This document shows positions 24,210-32,888 of a stretch of 64,000 nt of DNA, in pieces. A program made the position numbers and the translations under genes. The notes beneath the pieces were generated by a model. It saw only the letters and a list, made by a program, of their open reading frames with translations. It did no database searches and was not told where the DNA came from. The stretch covers positions 1 to 64,000 of the forward strand of contig JACKLK010000014.1 in NCBI GenBank assembly GCA_024236015.1. The letters are read 5' to 3'. Each line of letters starts with the position of its first letter. Position 1 is the stretch's first letter. This DNA is from Rhodoferax sp. GTDB taxonomy: Bacteria; Pseudomonadota; Gammaproteobacteria; Burkholderiales; Burkholderiaceae_C.

Positions 24210-25493
24210 ATGGATGCATTCGTCCTGCTGGGCAGCTTCGCGCTGCTGGTGGCCATCGGCATGCCGGTGGCCTATTCCCTGGGCCTGGCGGCGCTGGTCG
24301 GCGCCGTGTGGATCGAGCTGCCGATCGACGCGGTGATGATCCAGATCGCCAGCGGCGTCAACAAGTTCTCGTTGCTGGCCATCCCGTTCTTCGTGCTGGC
24401 CGGCGCCATCATGGCCGAGGGCGGCATGTCGCGCCGGCTGGTCGCGTTCGCCGGCGTGCTGGTCGGGTTCGTGCGCGGTGGCCTGTCGCTGGTCAACATC
24501 CTGGCCTCGACCTTCTTCGGCGCGATCTCCGGATCGTCGGTGGCCGACACCGCTTCCATCGGTTCGGTCATGGTTCCCGAGATGGTCAAGAAGGGTTACC
24601 CGCGCGACTTCGCCACCGCGCTGACCGTCAGCGGATCGATCCAGGCCACGCTGATTCCCCCGAGCCACAACGCGGTCATCTATTCGATGGCGGCCGGCGG
24701 CTCGATCTCGATCGCGGCATTGTTCATGGCCGGCGTGTTGCCCGGCCTGCTGCTGGGCCTGACCCTGGCCGGATATTGCCTGTACGTCGCCAAGAAGCGC
24801 AACTTCCCGGTCGGCGAATCCATGCCGCTGCGCCAGGCCCTGCGTATTGCAGCCGACGCGCTGTGGGGCCTGGCCACGATGGTGATCATTCTCGGCGGCA
24901 TCCTGTCCGGCGTGTTCACCGCGACCGAGTCCGCGTCGATCGCGGTGTTGTGGGCGTTCTTCGTGACCATGTTCATCTACCGCGACTACCGCTGGCGCGA
25001 CCTGCCCAAGCTGGTGCATCGCACCGTCAAGACGGTGTCCATCGTCATGATCCTGATCGGTTTCGCCGCCAGCTTCGGCTACATCATGACGCTGATGCAG
25101 ATCCCGCTGAAGATCACCACGGCGCTGACCAGCTTCACCGACAACCGCTACACCATCCTGCTGCTGATCAACTTCCTGCTGCTCGGTCTGGGCACGCTGA
25201 TGGACATGGCCGCGCTGCTGCTGATCCTCACGCCCATTCTGCTGCCGGTGGTGCAGTCGGTGGGCATCGATCCGGTGCATTTCGGCATGATCATGATCGT
25301 CAATCTCGGCATGGGCCTGATCACGCCGCCGGTGGGCTCGGTGCTGTTCGTCGGCAGCGCGGTCGGCAAGTTGCCGATCGAGCAGGTGGTCAAGGCCTTG
25401 CTGCCGTTCTTCGGCCTGCTGGTCATCGTGCTCGGCATCGTGACCTACGTGCCGGAACTGTCCCTGTGGCTGCCGCGCCTGGTGGGTGTGTGA
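24210..25493 (+). CDS. TRAP transporter large permease (DctM family)
   Basis: The 427-residue protein has about twelve membrane segments and DctM hallmarks such as FFGAISGSSVADTASIG, IPPSHNAVIYS and GMGLITPPVGSVLFVG. It forms the ion-coupled transport channel with the DctQ partner and accepts substrate from the DctP receptor. Its stop overlaps the ATG of the next gene by one base, so the downstream dehydrogenase is in the same operon. Confidence 0.94.
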   Translation: MDAFVLLGSFALLVAIGMPVAYSLGLAALVGAVWIELPIDAVMIQIASGVNKFSLLAIPFFVLAGAIMAEGGMSRRLVAFAGVLVGFVRGGLSLVNILASTFFGAISGSSVADTASIGSVMVPEMVKKGYPRDFATALTVSGSIQATLIPPSHNAVIYSMAAGGSISIAALFMAGVLPGLLLGLTLAGYCLYVAKKRNFPVGESMPLRQALRIAADALWGLATMVIILGGILSGVFTATESASIAVLWAFFVTMFIYRDYRWRDLPKLVHRTVKTVSIVMILIGFAASFGYIMTLMQIPLKITTALTSFTDNRYTILLLINFLLLGLGTLMDMAALLLILTPILLPVVQSVGIDPVHFGMIMIVNLGMGLITPPVGSVLFVGSAVGKLPIEQVVKALLPFFGLLVIVLGIVTYVPELSLWLPRLVGV

Positions 25494-26545
25494 TGTTGCC
25501 CTTGGTGCTGGTCACGCATCCGCGTCATCGTCTGGCGAGCTACTTCGGCGACGAGGCGCTCGCACGGCTGCGGGGCATTGCACAGGTGCGGCTCAATCCG
25601 ACCGACGACGACCTGGCCGGCACCGCCCTGGTGGCCGCCGCGCGCGATTGTGCGGTGGTGATCGCGTATCGGCAAACCCCGGTCGGTGCCGACGTGTGTG
25701 CCGGCCTGGATGACGTGCGCGCCATCGTGCGCTGCGCGGTCGACATCCGCACCATCGACGTGGCCAGCGCCAGCGCCCACGGCATCCTGGTCACGCAGGC
25801 CAGCGCCGGCTTCATGGCGTCGGTGTCCGAATGGATCGTCGGCGTCATGATCGACCTGGGCCGGCACATCACGGCCGCAGCGCTCGACTACCGCGCCCAC
25901 GGGGCCGCCCAGCCACGCATGGGCCGCGAGTTGCGCGGCGCCACGCTGGGCATCATCGGGTACGGGCGCATCGCCCGCCACCTGTGCCCGGTGGCCCGTG
26001 CGCTGGGCATGCAGGTGCTGGTGTCCGATCCGTTCGTCACGGTCGATGCGCCGGGCGTGACGCAGCTGCCGATGGCCGATCTGCTGCGGCGCAGCGACTA
26101 CACGGTGTGCCTGGCACCGGCCAATGCCGAGACCGAGAACCTGATGGATGCGCGCGCCTTCGCGACCATGCGCCCGGGCAGCTTCTTCATCAATGCCGCG
26201 CGCGGCAACCTGGTCGACGAGCCGGCCTTGTTGCAGGCGCTCGACAGCGGTCACCTGGCCGGCGCCGCGCTCGACGTCGGGCGCGCCGAAGATCAGATGC
26301 CCTCGGCCGCACTGGCGCGTCATCCGCGGGTGATCGCCACGCCCCATGTCGGCGGCCTGACGCCACCGGCCATCGAACACCAGGCGCTGGAAACCGTGGC
26401 GCAGACCGCGGATATCCTGCAGGGCCGCATTCCTCCTGGCGCCGTCAACGCCGATGCCGCCGCGCGCATGCGCGCGGCCGGCCTGTCGGCAACCCATGGC
26501 GGCGCGGCGGATGCGAGCCGGCGCCGAACAGCCCACCTTCCTTGA
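25493..26545 (+). CDS. D-isomer-specific 2-hydroxyacid dehydrogenase family protein
   Basis: The 350-residue protein has the family features: NAD-binding GIIGYGRIARHL (about residue 150), the catalytic Arg in INAARGNLVDE, Glu in DVGRAEDQMPS, and His in TPHVGGLTPP. It starts on the last base of the dctM stop. The reaction in this operon is not known; it could reduce or oxidise a 2-keto or 2-hydroxy acid linked to aldarate breakdown, such as hydroxypyruvate or tartronate-type compounds. The N-terminal region (VIAYRQTPVGADVC) is less conserved. Confidence 0.85.
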   Translation: MLPLVLVTHPRHRLASYFGDEALARLRGIAQVRLNPTDDDLAGTALVAAARDCAVVIAYRQTPVGADVCAGLDDVRAIVRCAVDIRTIDVASASAHGILVTQASAGFMASVSEWIVGVMIDLGRHITAAALDYRAHGAAQPRMGRELRGATLGIIGYGRIARHLCPVARALGMQVLVSDPFVTVDAPGVTQLPMADLLRRSDYTVCLAPANAETENLMDARAFATMRPGSFFINAARGNLVDEPALLQALDSGHLAGAALDVGRAEDQMPSAALARHPRVIATPHVGGLTPPAIEHQALETVAQTADILQGRIPPGAVNADAAARMRAAGLSATHGGAADASRRRTAHLP

Positions 26546-26562
26546 CCCACAGAAAGCACCGC

Positions 26563-27474
26563 ATGAACCCCCAAGACCTCAAGACCATCCTCAGTTCCGG
26601 CCTGCTGTCGTTCCCGCTCACCGATTTCGATGAACAAGGTGACTTCCGGCCCAAGACCTATGTCGAGCGGCTGGAGTGGCTGGCCCCGTATGGCGCAACC
26701 GCCCTGTTCGCGGCCGGCGGCACCGGCGAGTTCTTTTCGCTGACCGGCGACGAATACCCGGCCATCATCAAGACCGCGGTCGACACCTGCCGTGGCAAGG
26801 TGCCGATCATCGCCGGCGCCGGCGGTCCGACCCGCTTCGCGATCGCGTGCGCGCAGGAGGCCGAACGCCTGGGCGCGCACGGCATCCTGTTGATGCCGCA
26901 CTACCTGACCGAGGCCGGCCAGGAAGGCCTGATCGCCCACGTGGAGGCGGTATGCAAGAGCGTCAAGTTCGGCGTCGTCGTCTACAACCGCAACGTCTGC
27001 AAGCTCACGCCCGATTCGCTGGCGATCCTCGCCGACCGGTGCCCGAACCTGATCGGTTTCAAGGACGGCGTCGGCGAGATCGAGAACATGGTGGCGATCT
27101 ACCAGCGCATGGGCGATCGTTTCTCCTACCTGGGCGGCCTGCCCACGGCCGAGGTCTATGCGGCGGCCTACAAGGCGCTGGGCACGCCGGTGTATTCGTC
27201 GGCCGTGTTCAACTTCATTCCGAAGACGGCGGTGGAGTTCTACAACGCCGTGGCGTCGAATGACATGGCGACCCAGCACCGGTTGCTGAAGAACTTCTTC
27301 ATGCCCTACCTGACGATCCGCAACCGCATGGCCGGTTATGCCGTGAGCATCGTCAAGGCCGGCGCAAAGATCGTCGGCCATGACGCCGGCCCGGTCCGCC
27401 CGCCGCTGACCGACCTCAAGCCGGCCGAGATGGAGCAACTGACCGCGCTGATCAAGTCGCTGGGCCCGCAATAA
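26563..27474 (+). CDS. kdgD: 5-dehydro-4-deoxyglucarate dehydratase
   Basis: KdgD dehydrates and decarboxylates 5-keto-4-deoxy-D-glucarate to 2-oxoglutarate semialdehyde. The 303-residue DapA-superfamily barrel has GGTGEFFSL, the Tyr region VVVYNRNVCKL and the Schiff-base Lys in LIGFKDGVGEIENM, all typical of KdgD rather than dihydrodipicolinate synthase. It is the common step for glucarate and galactarate. The neighbouring aldehyde dehydrogenase supplies the next step. Confidence 0.92.
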   Translation: MNPQDLKTILSSGLLSFPLTDFDEQGDFRPKTYVERLEWLAPYGATALFAAGGTGEFFSLTGDEYPAIIKTAVDTCRGKVPIIAGAGGPTRFAIACAQEAERLGAHGILLMPHYLTEAGQEGLIAHVEAVCKSVKFGVVVYNRNVCKLTPDSLAILADRCPNLIGFKDGVGEIENMVAIYQRMGDRFSYLGGLPTAEVYAAAYKALGTPVYSSAVFNFIPKTAVEFYNAVASNDMATQHRLLKNFFMPYLTIRNRMAGYAVSIVKAGAKIVGHDAGPVRPPLTDLKPAEMEQLTALIKSLGPQ

Positions 27475-27487
27475 GACGGCGCGCCGG

Positions 27488-28540
27488 ATGAACACCACTG
27501 CCGCCGCGCCGTTCGAAGTCGCCGTGGTCGGCGCCGGTCTCGGGTCGGCGCCGCATTTTGCCGCGCTGGCCGACCTGCGTGGGCCTTACCCCTGGACCTG
27601 GCTCTGCGCGCGCGACGCGCAGCGCCTGCAGGCGGTGGCCGTGCCCGACGGCGTGCGCCGCACCACCCGTTTGCAGGACGTGCTGGACGATCCGCGTGTC
27701 GGCGCCGTGCTGGTGCTCACGCCGCCCGGTGCCCACCTGGACGTGGCGCGCCAGGCGGCCGACGCCGGCAAGCACGTGCTGGTGGAAAAGCCGCTCGAAC
27801 GCGACCTGCGGCGGGCCTGCGAACTGGTGGCGCATTGCGAGGCGCGCGGGGTGAGGCTGGCGGTGATGTTGCAGCACCGGATGCGCAGTGGCGCATTGCG
27901 CCTGGCGCAGCTGCTGCGCGACGGCGCACTTGGCACCATCACCAGTGCCGCGATGCAGGTACGCTGGTGGCGGCCGCAGAGTTATTACGACGAACCCGGG
28001 CGCGGCACGCTGGCGCGTGACGGCGGCGGGGTGTTGCTGACCCAGGCCATCCACACCCTGGACCTGCTGCTGGCGCTGATCGGGCCGCCGCAACGCGTCA
28101 GCGGCGTGGTCTCGACCAGCGTGGTGCATACGATGGAGTGCGAAGACTGCGCCAGTGCGCTGCTGCATTACGACGGCGGCAGGGTGGCCGTGCTGCAGGC
28201 CACGACCGCGGCGTATCCGGGTTACCCGGAGCGTATCGAGATCAACGGTGCATCGGGCACGGCGACGCTGGAGTCGGGGCGGCTGCAGGTGGCCTATGCC
28301 GACGGGCGCCGGGAGAACGTCGATGCCGAAGGCGGCGGCGGCGTTGGCGCCGATCCGATGGCTTTCCACCATGGGCCGCACCGCGCCGTGTTGCGCGACT
28401 TTCTCGACGCGGTGCAGGAAGATCGCCCGCCGGCGGTGACCGGCCGCAGTGCGCTGGCCGCCCAGCAGGTGATCGAAGCCATCGTGGCGTCATCGGCTGC
28501 CGGCGGCGCACCGATCGCGCTTGCGCCGTCGGCGCCGTGA
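27488..28540 (+). CDS. Gfo/Idh/MocA-family oxidoreductase, substrate unknown
   Basis: The 350-residue protein has an N-terminal Rossmann domain starting VAVVGAGLGSAPHFAALADL and the family EKPL motif (LVEKPLERDLRRA) with the catalytic Lys, followed by the typical alpha/beta C-terminal domain. It lies 13 bp after kdgD and before the semialdehyde dehydrogenase. Members act on sugars or cyclitols; here it may feed a further uronic acid or inositol derivative into the pathway, but the sequence does not show which. Confidence 0.86.
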   Translation: MNTTAAAPFEVAVVGAGLGSAPHFAALADLRGPYPWTWLCARDAQRLQAVAVPDGVRRTTRLQDVLDDPRVGAVLVLTPPGAHLDVARQAADAGKHVLVEKPLERDLRRACELVAHCEARGVRLAVMLQHRMRSGALRLAQLLRDGALGTITSAAMQVRWWRPQSYYDEPGRGTLARDGGGVLLTQAIHTLDLLLALIGPPQRVSGVVSTSVVHTMECEDCASALLHYDGGRVAVLQATTAAYPGYPERIEINGASGTATLESGRLQVAYADGRRENVDAEGGGGVGADPMAFHHGPHRAVLRDFLDAVQEDRPPAVTGRSALAAQQVIEAIVASSAAGGAPIALAPSAP

Positions 28541-28599
28541 ACGTACCCTCGGCCGGTCCCCTTTCCTGATCGCAACCTACAACCTACGGACGAACTGCC

Positions 28600-30042
28600 A
28601 TGACGACACCACAACACGACAACTACATCAACGGCCAATGGGTGGCTGGCGACAAGTACAGCCCCAACGTCAATCCGTCGAACACCGCCGACGTGCTGGG
28701 CCTGTACACGCAGGCCAGTGCGGAGCAGCTCGACCAGGCGGTGCAGGCCGCGCGCGCGGCGTTTCCGGCCTGGTCGGTGTCCGGCATCCAGGCCCGCGCC
28801 GACGCGCTGGACAAGATCGGCAACGAGATCCTGGCCCGGCGCGAGGAACTCGGCACCTTGCTGGCGCGCGAGGAAGGCAAGACCCGGCCCGAGGGCATCG
28901 GCGAGGCCGCACGCGCGGGCAACATCTTCAAGTTCTTCGCCGGCGAGTGCCTGCGCCTGGCCGGCGAGACGCTGGCATCGGTGCGCCCGGGCATCGGCAT
29001 CGAGGTCACCCGCGAACCCCTGGGCGTGATCGGCTTGATCACGCCGTGGAACTTCCCGATCGCCATTCCGGCGTGGAAGGTCGCCCCGGCGCTGGCCTAT
29101 GGCAATTGCGTCGTGCTCAAGCCGGCCGACCTGGTGCCGGGCTGCGCCTGGGCGCTGGCCGACATCATCAGCCGCAGCGGCATTCCGGCCGGCGTGTTCA
29201 ACCTGGTCATGGGCCGGGGCAGCGTGGTCGGCGACGCCCTGGTCAACCATGCCGGCATCGACGCGATCAGCTTCACCGGCTCGCAGTCCGTGGGCGGGCG
29301 CATCGCGCAGCAATGCGCGGCCAACCTGAAGAAGGTGCAGCTCGAGATGGGCGGCAAGAATCCGCAGGTGGTGCTGGACGACGCCGACCTCGGGCAGGCG
29401 GTCGAGCTGTGCGTGCAAAGCGCGTTCTTCTCGACCGGCCAGCGCTGCACCGCGTCGAGCCGGCTCATCGTCACCGAAGGCATCTACCCGAAGTTCATCG
29501 AAGCCATGCAGGCGCGCATGGCCGCGCTCAAGGTGGGTGACGCCTTGCAGGCCGGCATCGACATCGGGCCGGTGTCGTCGCAGTCGCAGCTGGCGCAGGA
29601 TGCCGACTATGTCAGCATCGGGCAGCAGGAGGGCGGCACCTTGCTGATGGGTGGCGAGCGCCTGTCCCGCGATGCCGACGGTTTCTACATGGCGCCGGCG
29701 CTGTTCACCGACACCACGATGGACATGCGCATCAACCGCGAGGAGGTGTTCGGGCCGGTGGCCAGCATCATCCGGGTCAAGGACTACGAGGCGGCGCTGG
29801 CCGTGGCCAACGACACGCCGTTCGGCTTGTCGGCCGGCATTGCCACGACCTCGCTCAAGTACGCCACGCATTTCAAGCGCCACAGCCAGGCCGGCATGGT
29901 GATGGTCAACCTGCCCACGGCCGGTGTCGACTACCACGTGCCGTTCGGCGGTCGCAAGGGCTCGAGTTACGGCCCGCGCGAGCAGGGGCGTTACGCGCAG
30001 GAGTTCTTCACCACGGTCAAGACGGCCTACACGCTGGCCTGA
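28600..30042 (+). CDS. 2-oxoglutarate semialdehyde (2,5-dioxovalerate) dehydrogenase
   Basis: The 480-residue aldehyde dehydrogenase has the catalytic Cys in FFSTGQRCTASSRL and the general-base Glu in LEMGGKNPQVV, with the NAD(P) loop in PWNFPIAIPAWKVAPALAYGN. Its place after kdgD and before garD supports the last step, oxidation of 2-oxoglutarate semialdehyde to 2-oxoglutarate. Related aldehyde dehydrogenases cannot be excluded by sequence alone. The start at 28600 is preceded by a modest purine-rich region. Confidence 0.9.
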   Translation: MTTPQHDNYINGQWVAGDKYSPNVNPSNTADVLGLYTQASAEQLDQAVQAARAAFPAWSVSGIQARADALDKIGNEILARREELGTLLAREEGKTRPEGIGEAARAGNIFKFFAGECLRLAGETLASVRPGIGIEVTREPLGVIGLITPWNFPIAIPAWKVAPALAYGNCVVLKPADLVPGCAWALADIISRSGIPAGVFNLVMGRGSVVGDALVNHAGIDAISFTGSQSVGGRIAQQCAANLKKVQLEMGGKNPQVVLDDADLGQAVELCVQSAFFSTGQRCTASSRLIVTEGIYPKFIEAMQARMAALKVGDALQAGIDIGPVSSQSQLAQDADYVSIGQQEGGTLLMGGERLSRDADGFYMAPALFTDTTMDMRINREEVFGPVASIIRVKDYEAALAVANDTPFGLSAGIATTSLKYATHFKRHSQAGMVMVNLPTAGVDYHVPFGGRKGSSYGPREQGRYAQEFFTTVKTAYTLA

Positions 30043-30121
30043 GTCCGCACGCGGGCGCTCTGCGGGCCTGGCTGGGCCCGGCCCCGCGCGCCCATCGTCA
30101 TTCCTCTCACGAACCGCACCC

Positions 30122-31693
30122 ATGTCCGACACTCTGCCGATCCGGCCGCACCGCATCGCCATGCACGCCGATGACAACGTGGCCATCGTCGCCAACGACG
30201 GCGGCCTGCCGGCCGGTACCGTGTTCGCCGACGGCCTCACGCTGCGCGACAAGGTGCCCCAAGGCCACAAGCTCAGCCTGGTCGACATCGCCCAGGGTGC
30301 GCCGGTGCGGCGCTACAACGTCGTCATCGGCACGGCGCTGCGCGACATTCCCGCCGGCAGCTGGGTGCACGAGCGGCTGCTGCAGATGCCGCAGGCCCGC
30401 TCGCTCGAAGGCCTGCCGATGGCCACCGCGGGCGCGCAGCCGCTGCCGCCGCTGGACGGCCACACCTTCGAGGGTTTCCGCAATGCCGACGGCTCGGTGG
30501 GCACGCGCAACATCCTGGCGATCACGACCACGGTGCAGTGTGTCGCCGGCGTCGTCGACTTCGCGGTGCGGCGCATCAAGGACGAGCTGCTGCCCCGGTT
30601 CCCGAACGTCGACGACGTCGTGGGCCTGGAACACGGCTACGGCTGCGGCGTGGCGATCGACGCGCCCGACGCCGTCATCCCGATCCGCACCTTGCGCAAC
30701 ATCAGCCTGAACCCGAATTTCGGCGGCGAGGTCATGGTCGTCAGCCTGGGCTGCGAGAAGCTGCAACCCGAACGGCTGCTGCCCAGCGGCGTGATCCCGA
30801 TCCGCGACCAGCGCGGCGAGCCCGAACAGCCGCTGGACGTGGTCTGCCTGCAGGACGCCGGCCATGTCGGCTTCATGTCGATGATCGACTCCATCGTGCG
30901 CCAGGCGCAGCTGCACCTGGAGCGGCTGAACCGGCGCACCCGCCAGACCTGCCCGGCGTCAGACCTGGTGGTGGGCGTGCAGTGCGGCGGCAGCGACGCC
31001 TTCTCGGGCGTCACGGCCAACCCGGCCGTCGGGTTCGCGACCGACCTGCTGGTGCGCGCCGGCGCCACCGTGATGTTCTCGGAGGTCACCGAGGTGCGCG
31101 ACGGCATCGACCAGCTCACCGCGCGTGCGGTGAACCCCGAGGTGGCCCAGGCCATGGTGCGCGAGATGGACTGGTACGACCGCTACCTGGAGCGCGGCCA
31201 GGTCGACCGCAGCGCCAACACCACCCCCGGCAACAAGGCCGGCGGCCTGTCGAACATCGTCGAGAAGGCCATGGGCTCGATCATCAAGTCCGGCAGCGTG
31301 CCCATCGTGGGCGTGGTGCCGCCGGGCGAACGCGCCACGCAAAAAGGCCTGCTGTATGCGGCCACGCCGGCGAGCGACTTCATCTGCGGCACGCTGCAAC
31401 TGGCCGCGGGCATGAACCTGCACATCTTCACCACCGGCCGCGGCACGCCCTACGGGCTGGCCCCGGTGCCGGTGATCAAGGTCGCGACCCGCAGCGACCT
31501 GGCGCGCCGCTGGCATGACCTGATGGACCTGGACGCCGGCCGCATCGCCACCGGCGAGATGACGATCGAGCAGATGGGCTGGGAGCTGTTCCGGCTGATG
31601 CTCGACGTGGCCAGCGGCAAGAAGAAGACCTGGGCCGAACACTGGAAGCTGCACAACGCCCTGGTGTTGTTCAATCCGGCCCCGGTGACCTGA
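30122..31693 (+). CDS. garD: Galactarate dehydratase (UxaA family)
   Basis: GarD dehydrates meso-galactarate to 5-keto-4-deoxy-D-glucarate. The 523-residue protein has an N-terminal SAF-type domain (about residues 1-100) and a UxaA/GarD catalytic domain with GTRNILAITTTVQCVAGVV, LEHGYGCGVAID and VGVQCGGSDAFSGVTANPAVG; the cysteines may bind a metal. It gives the locus entry for galacturonate alongside GudD for glucuronate. The family also contains altronate dehydratases, so GarD is the context-supported choice. Confidence 0.9.
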   Translation: MSDTLPIRPHRIAMHADDNVAIVANDGGLPAGTVFADGLTLRDKVPQGHKLSLVDIAQGAPVRRYNVVIGTALRDIPAGSWVHERLLQMPQARSLEGLPMATAGAQPLPPLDGHTFEGFRNADGSVGTRNILAITTTVQCVAGVVDFAVRRIKDELLPRFPNVDDVVGLEHGYGCGVAIDAPDAVIPIRTLRNISLNPNFGGEVMVVSLGCEKLQPERLLPSGVIPIRDQRGEPEQPLDVVCLQDAGHVGFMSMIDSIVRQAQLHLERLNRRTRQTCPASDLVVGVQCGGSDAFSGVTANPAVGFATDLLVRAGATVMFSEVTEVRDGIDQLTARAVNPEVAQAMVREMDWYDRYLERGQVDRSANTTPGNKAGGLSNIVEKAMGSIIKSGSVPIVGVVPPGERATQKGLLYAATPASDFICGTLQLAAGMNLHIFTTGRGTPYGLAPVPVIKVATRSDLARRWHDLMDLDAGRIATGEMTIEQMGWELFRLMLDVASGKKKTWAEHWKLHNALVLFNPAPVT

Positions 31694-31870
31694 CGCCCCC
31701 ACGGCACCACCCCATCATGCCCCTGCACGATCCCGTGCGCCGAGCCTGCGGCGCAACGGCCACGCGGGCCGCGTCCGCGTGCCGCGGGTGCGCGCCGCGC
31801 CGATGCCGACCTTCGCTTGTTTCCCCCTGTCCCGTCGTTCCCCCACCCCTCAACTCCAGGAGACTGGTTC

Positions 31871-32851
31871 ATGCACCGTAGACATCTTGTTGCCCTCTCG
31901 ATGGGCATTGCCGCGGCGTTCGCCGCCGCGCCCTTGGCCGCGCTGGCGCAGTCCGACTATCCGAACAAGCCGATCAAGATCATCGTGACCTTTCCGCCCG
32001 GCGGCACCAGCGACGTGATGGCGCGCATGGTGGCCGATGAACTGGGCAAGCTGCTCAAGCAGCCGGTCGTCGTCGAGAACATCGGCGGCGCGGGCGGCAT
32101 CGTCGGCACCGAGCGGGCGGCCCGCATGGCGCCCGACGGCTACACGCTGGTGCAGACCGGCGTGGGCCAGAACGCGGTGGCGCACGGCCTGGATCCGAAC
32201 CTCAAGTACAACTCGCTGACCGATTTCATACCGATCACCCAGGTGCACTCCGGCCCCAACGTGCTGGTGGTGCATCCGGACACGCCGTTCAAGTCGGTCA
32301 AGGACGTGGTGGCCTACGCCAAGGCCAACCCGGGCAAGCTCGACTACGGCTTCACGCATGCGGCGTCCGGCCACATGGCGATGGAGCTGTTCAAGCAGAC
32401 CGCCGGCATCTACATGACCGGCATCCCGTACCGCGGCGGCGGCCCCATGCTCAGCGACCTGCTCGGCGGCCAGATCCCGATGATGTTCATCAACCAGGAC
32501 GCGGCGCTGCCGCACGTGCGCGCGGGCAAGATGCGTGCGCTGGCCGTGAGCAGCGCGCAGCGCAACCCCCTGTACCCGGACGTGCCGACCATCGCCGAAT
32601 CCGGCTACAAGGGCTTCGAGGCCTTGTCGTGGTCCGGCCTGTCGGCGATCAAGGGCACGCCCCAGCCCATCGTCGACAAGCTCGAGGCGGCGATGGTGCA
32701 GGTGATGCAGTCCGACGCCGTGCGCCAGCGCATGGGTTCGGTCGGTTTCGTGATCCCGCCGCTGGGCGCCAAGCCCTATGCGAGCTTCATGAAGTCGGAA
32801 CTCGAGACCTGGAGCAAGGTGATCAAGGTCGCGGGCATCAAGCCGCAATAA
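31871..32851 (+). CDS. Bug/TctC-family periplasmic tricarboxylate-type binding protein
   Basis: The 326-residue receptor has a cleavable signal peptide (start MHRRHLVALSMGIAAAFAAA, cleavage near ALAQ|SDYPNKPIK) and the Bug-family IIVTFPPGGTSDVMARMV motif that binds a carboxylate. No tctA or tctB membrane genes are adjacent, as is usual for the expanded Bug families of Burkholderiales, so it may act as a sensor or use a remote transporter. A CAGGAG site lies upstream of the ATG. The substrate is probably a sugar acid or a pathway intermediate. Confidence 0.87.
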   Translation: MHRRHLVALSMGIAAAFAAAPLAALAQSDYPNKPIKIIVTFPPGGTSDVMARMVADELGKLLKQPVVVENIGGAGGIVGTERAARMAPDGYTLVQTGVGQNAVAHGLDPNLKYNSLTDFIPITQVHSGPNVLVVHPDTPFKSVKDVVAYAKANPGKLDYGFTHAASGHMAMELFKQTAGIYMTGIPYRGGGPMLSDLLGGQIPMMFINQDAALPHVRAGKMRALAVSSAQRNPLYPDVPTIAESGYKGFEALSWSGLSAIKGTPQPIVDKLEAAMVQVMQSDAVRQRMGSVGFVIPPLGAKPYASFMKSELETWSKVIKVAGIKPQ

Positions 32852-32888
32852 GCGGCTGGCCCGGCGGCAACGGCGGGCGCGGGCCTCA

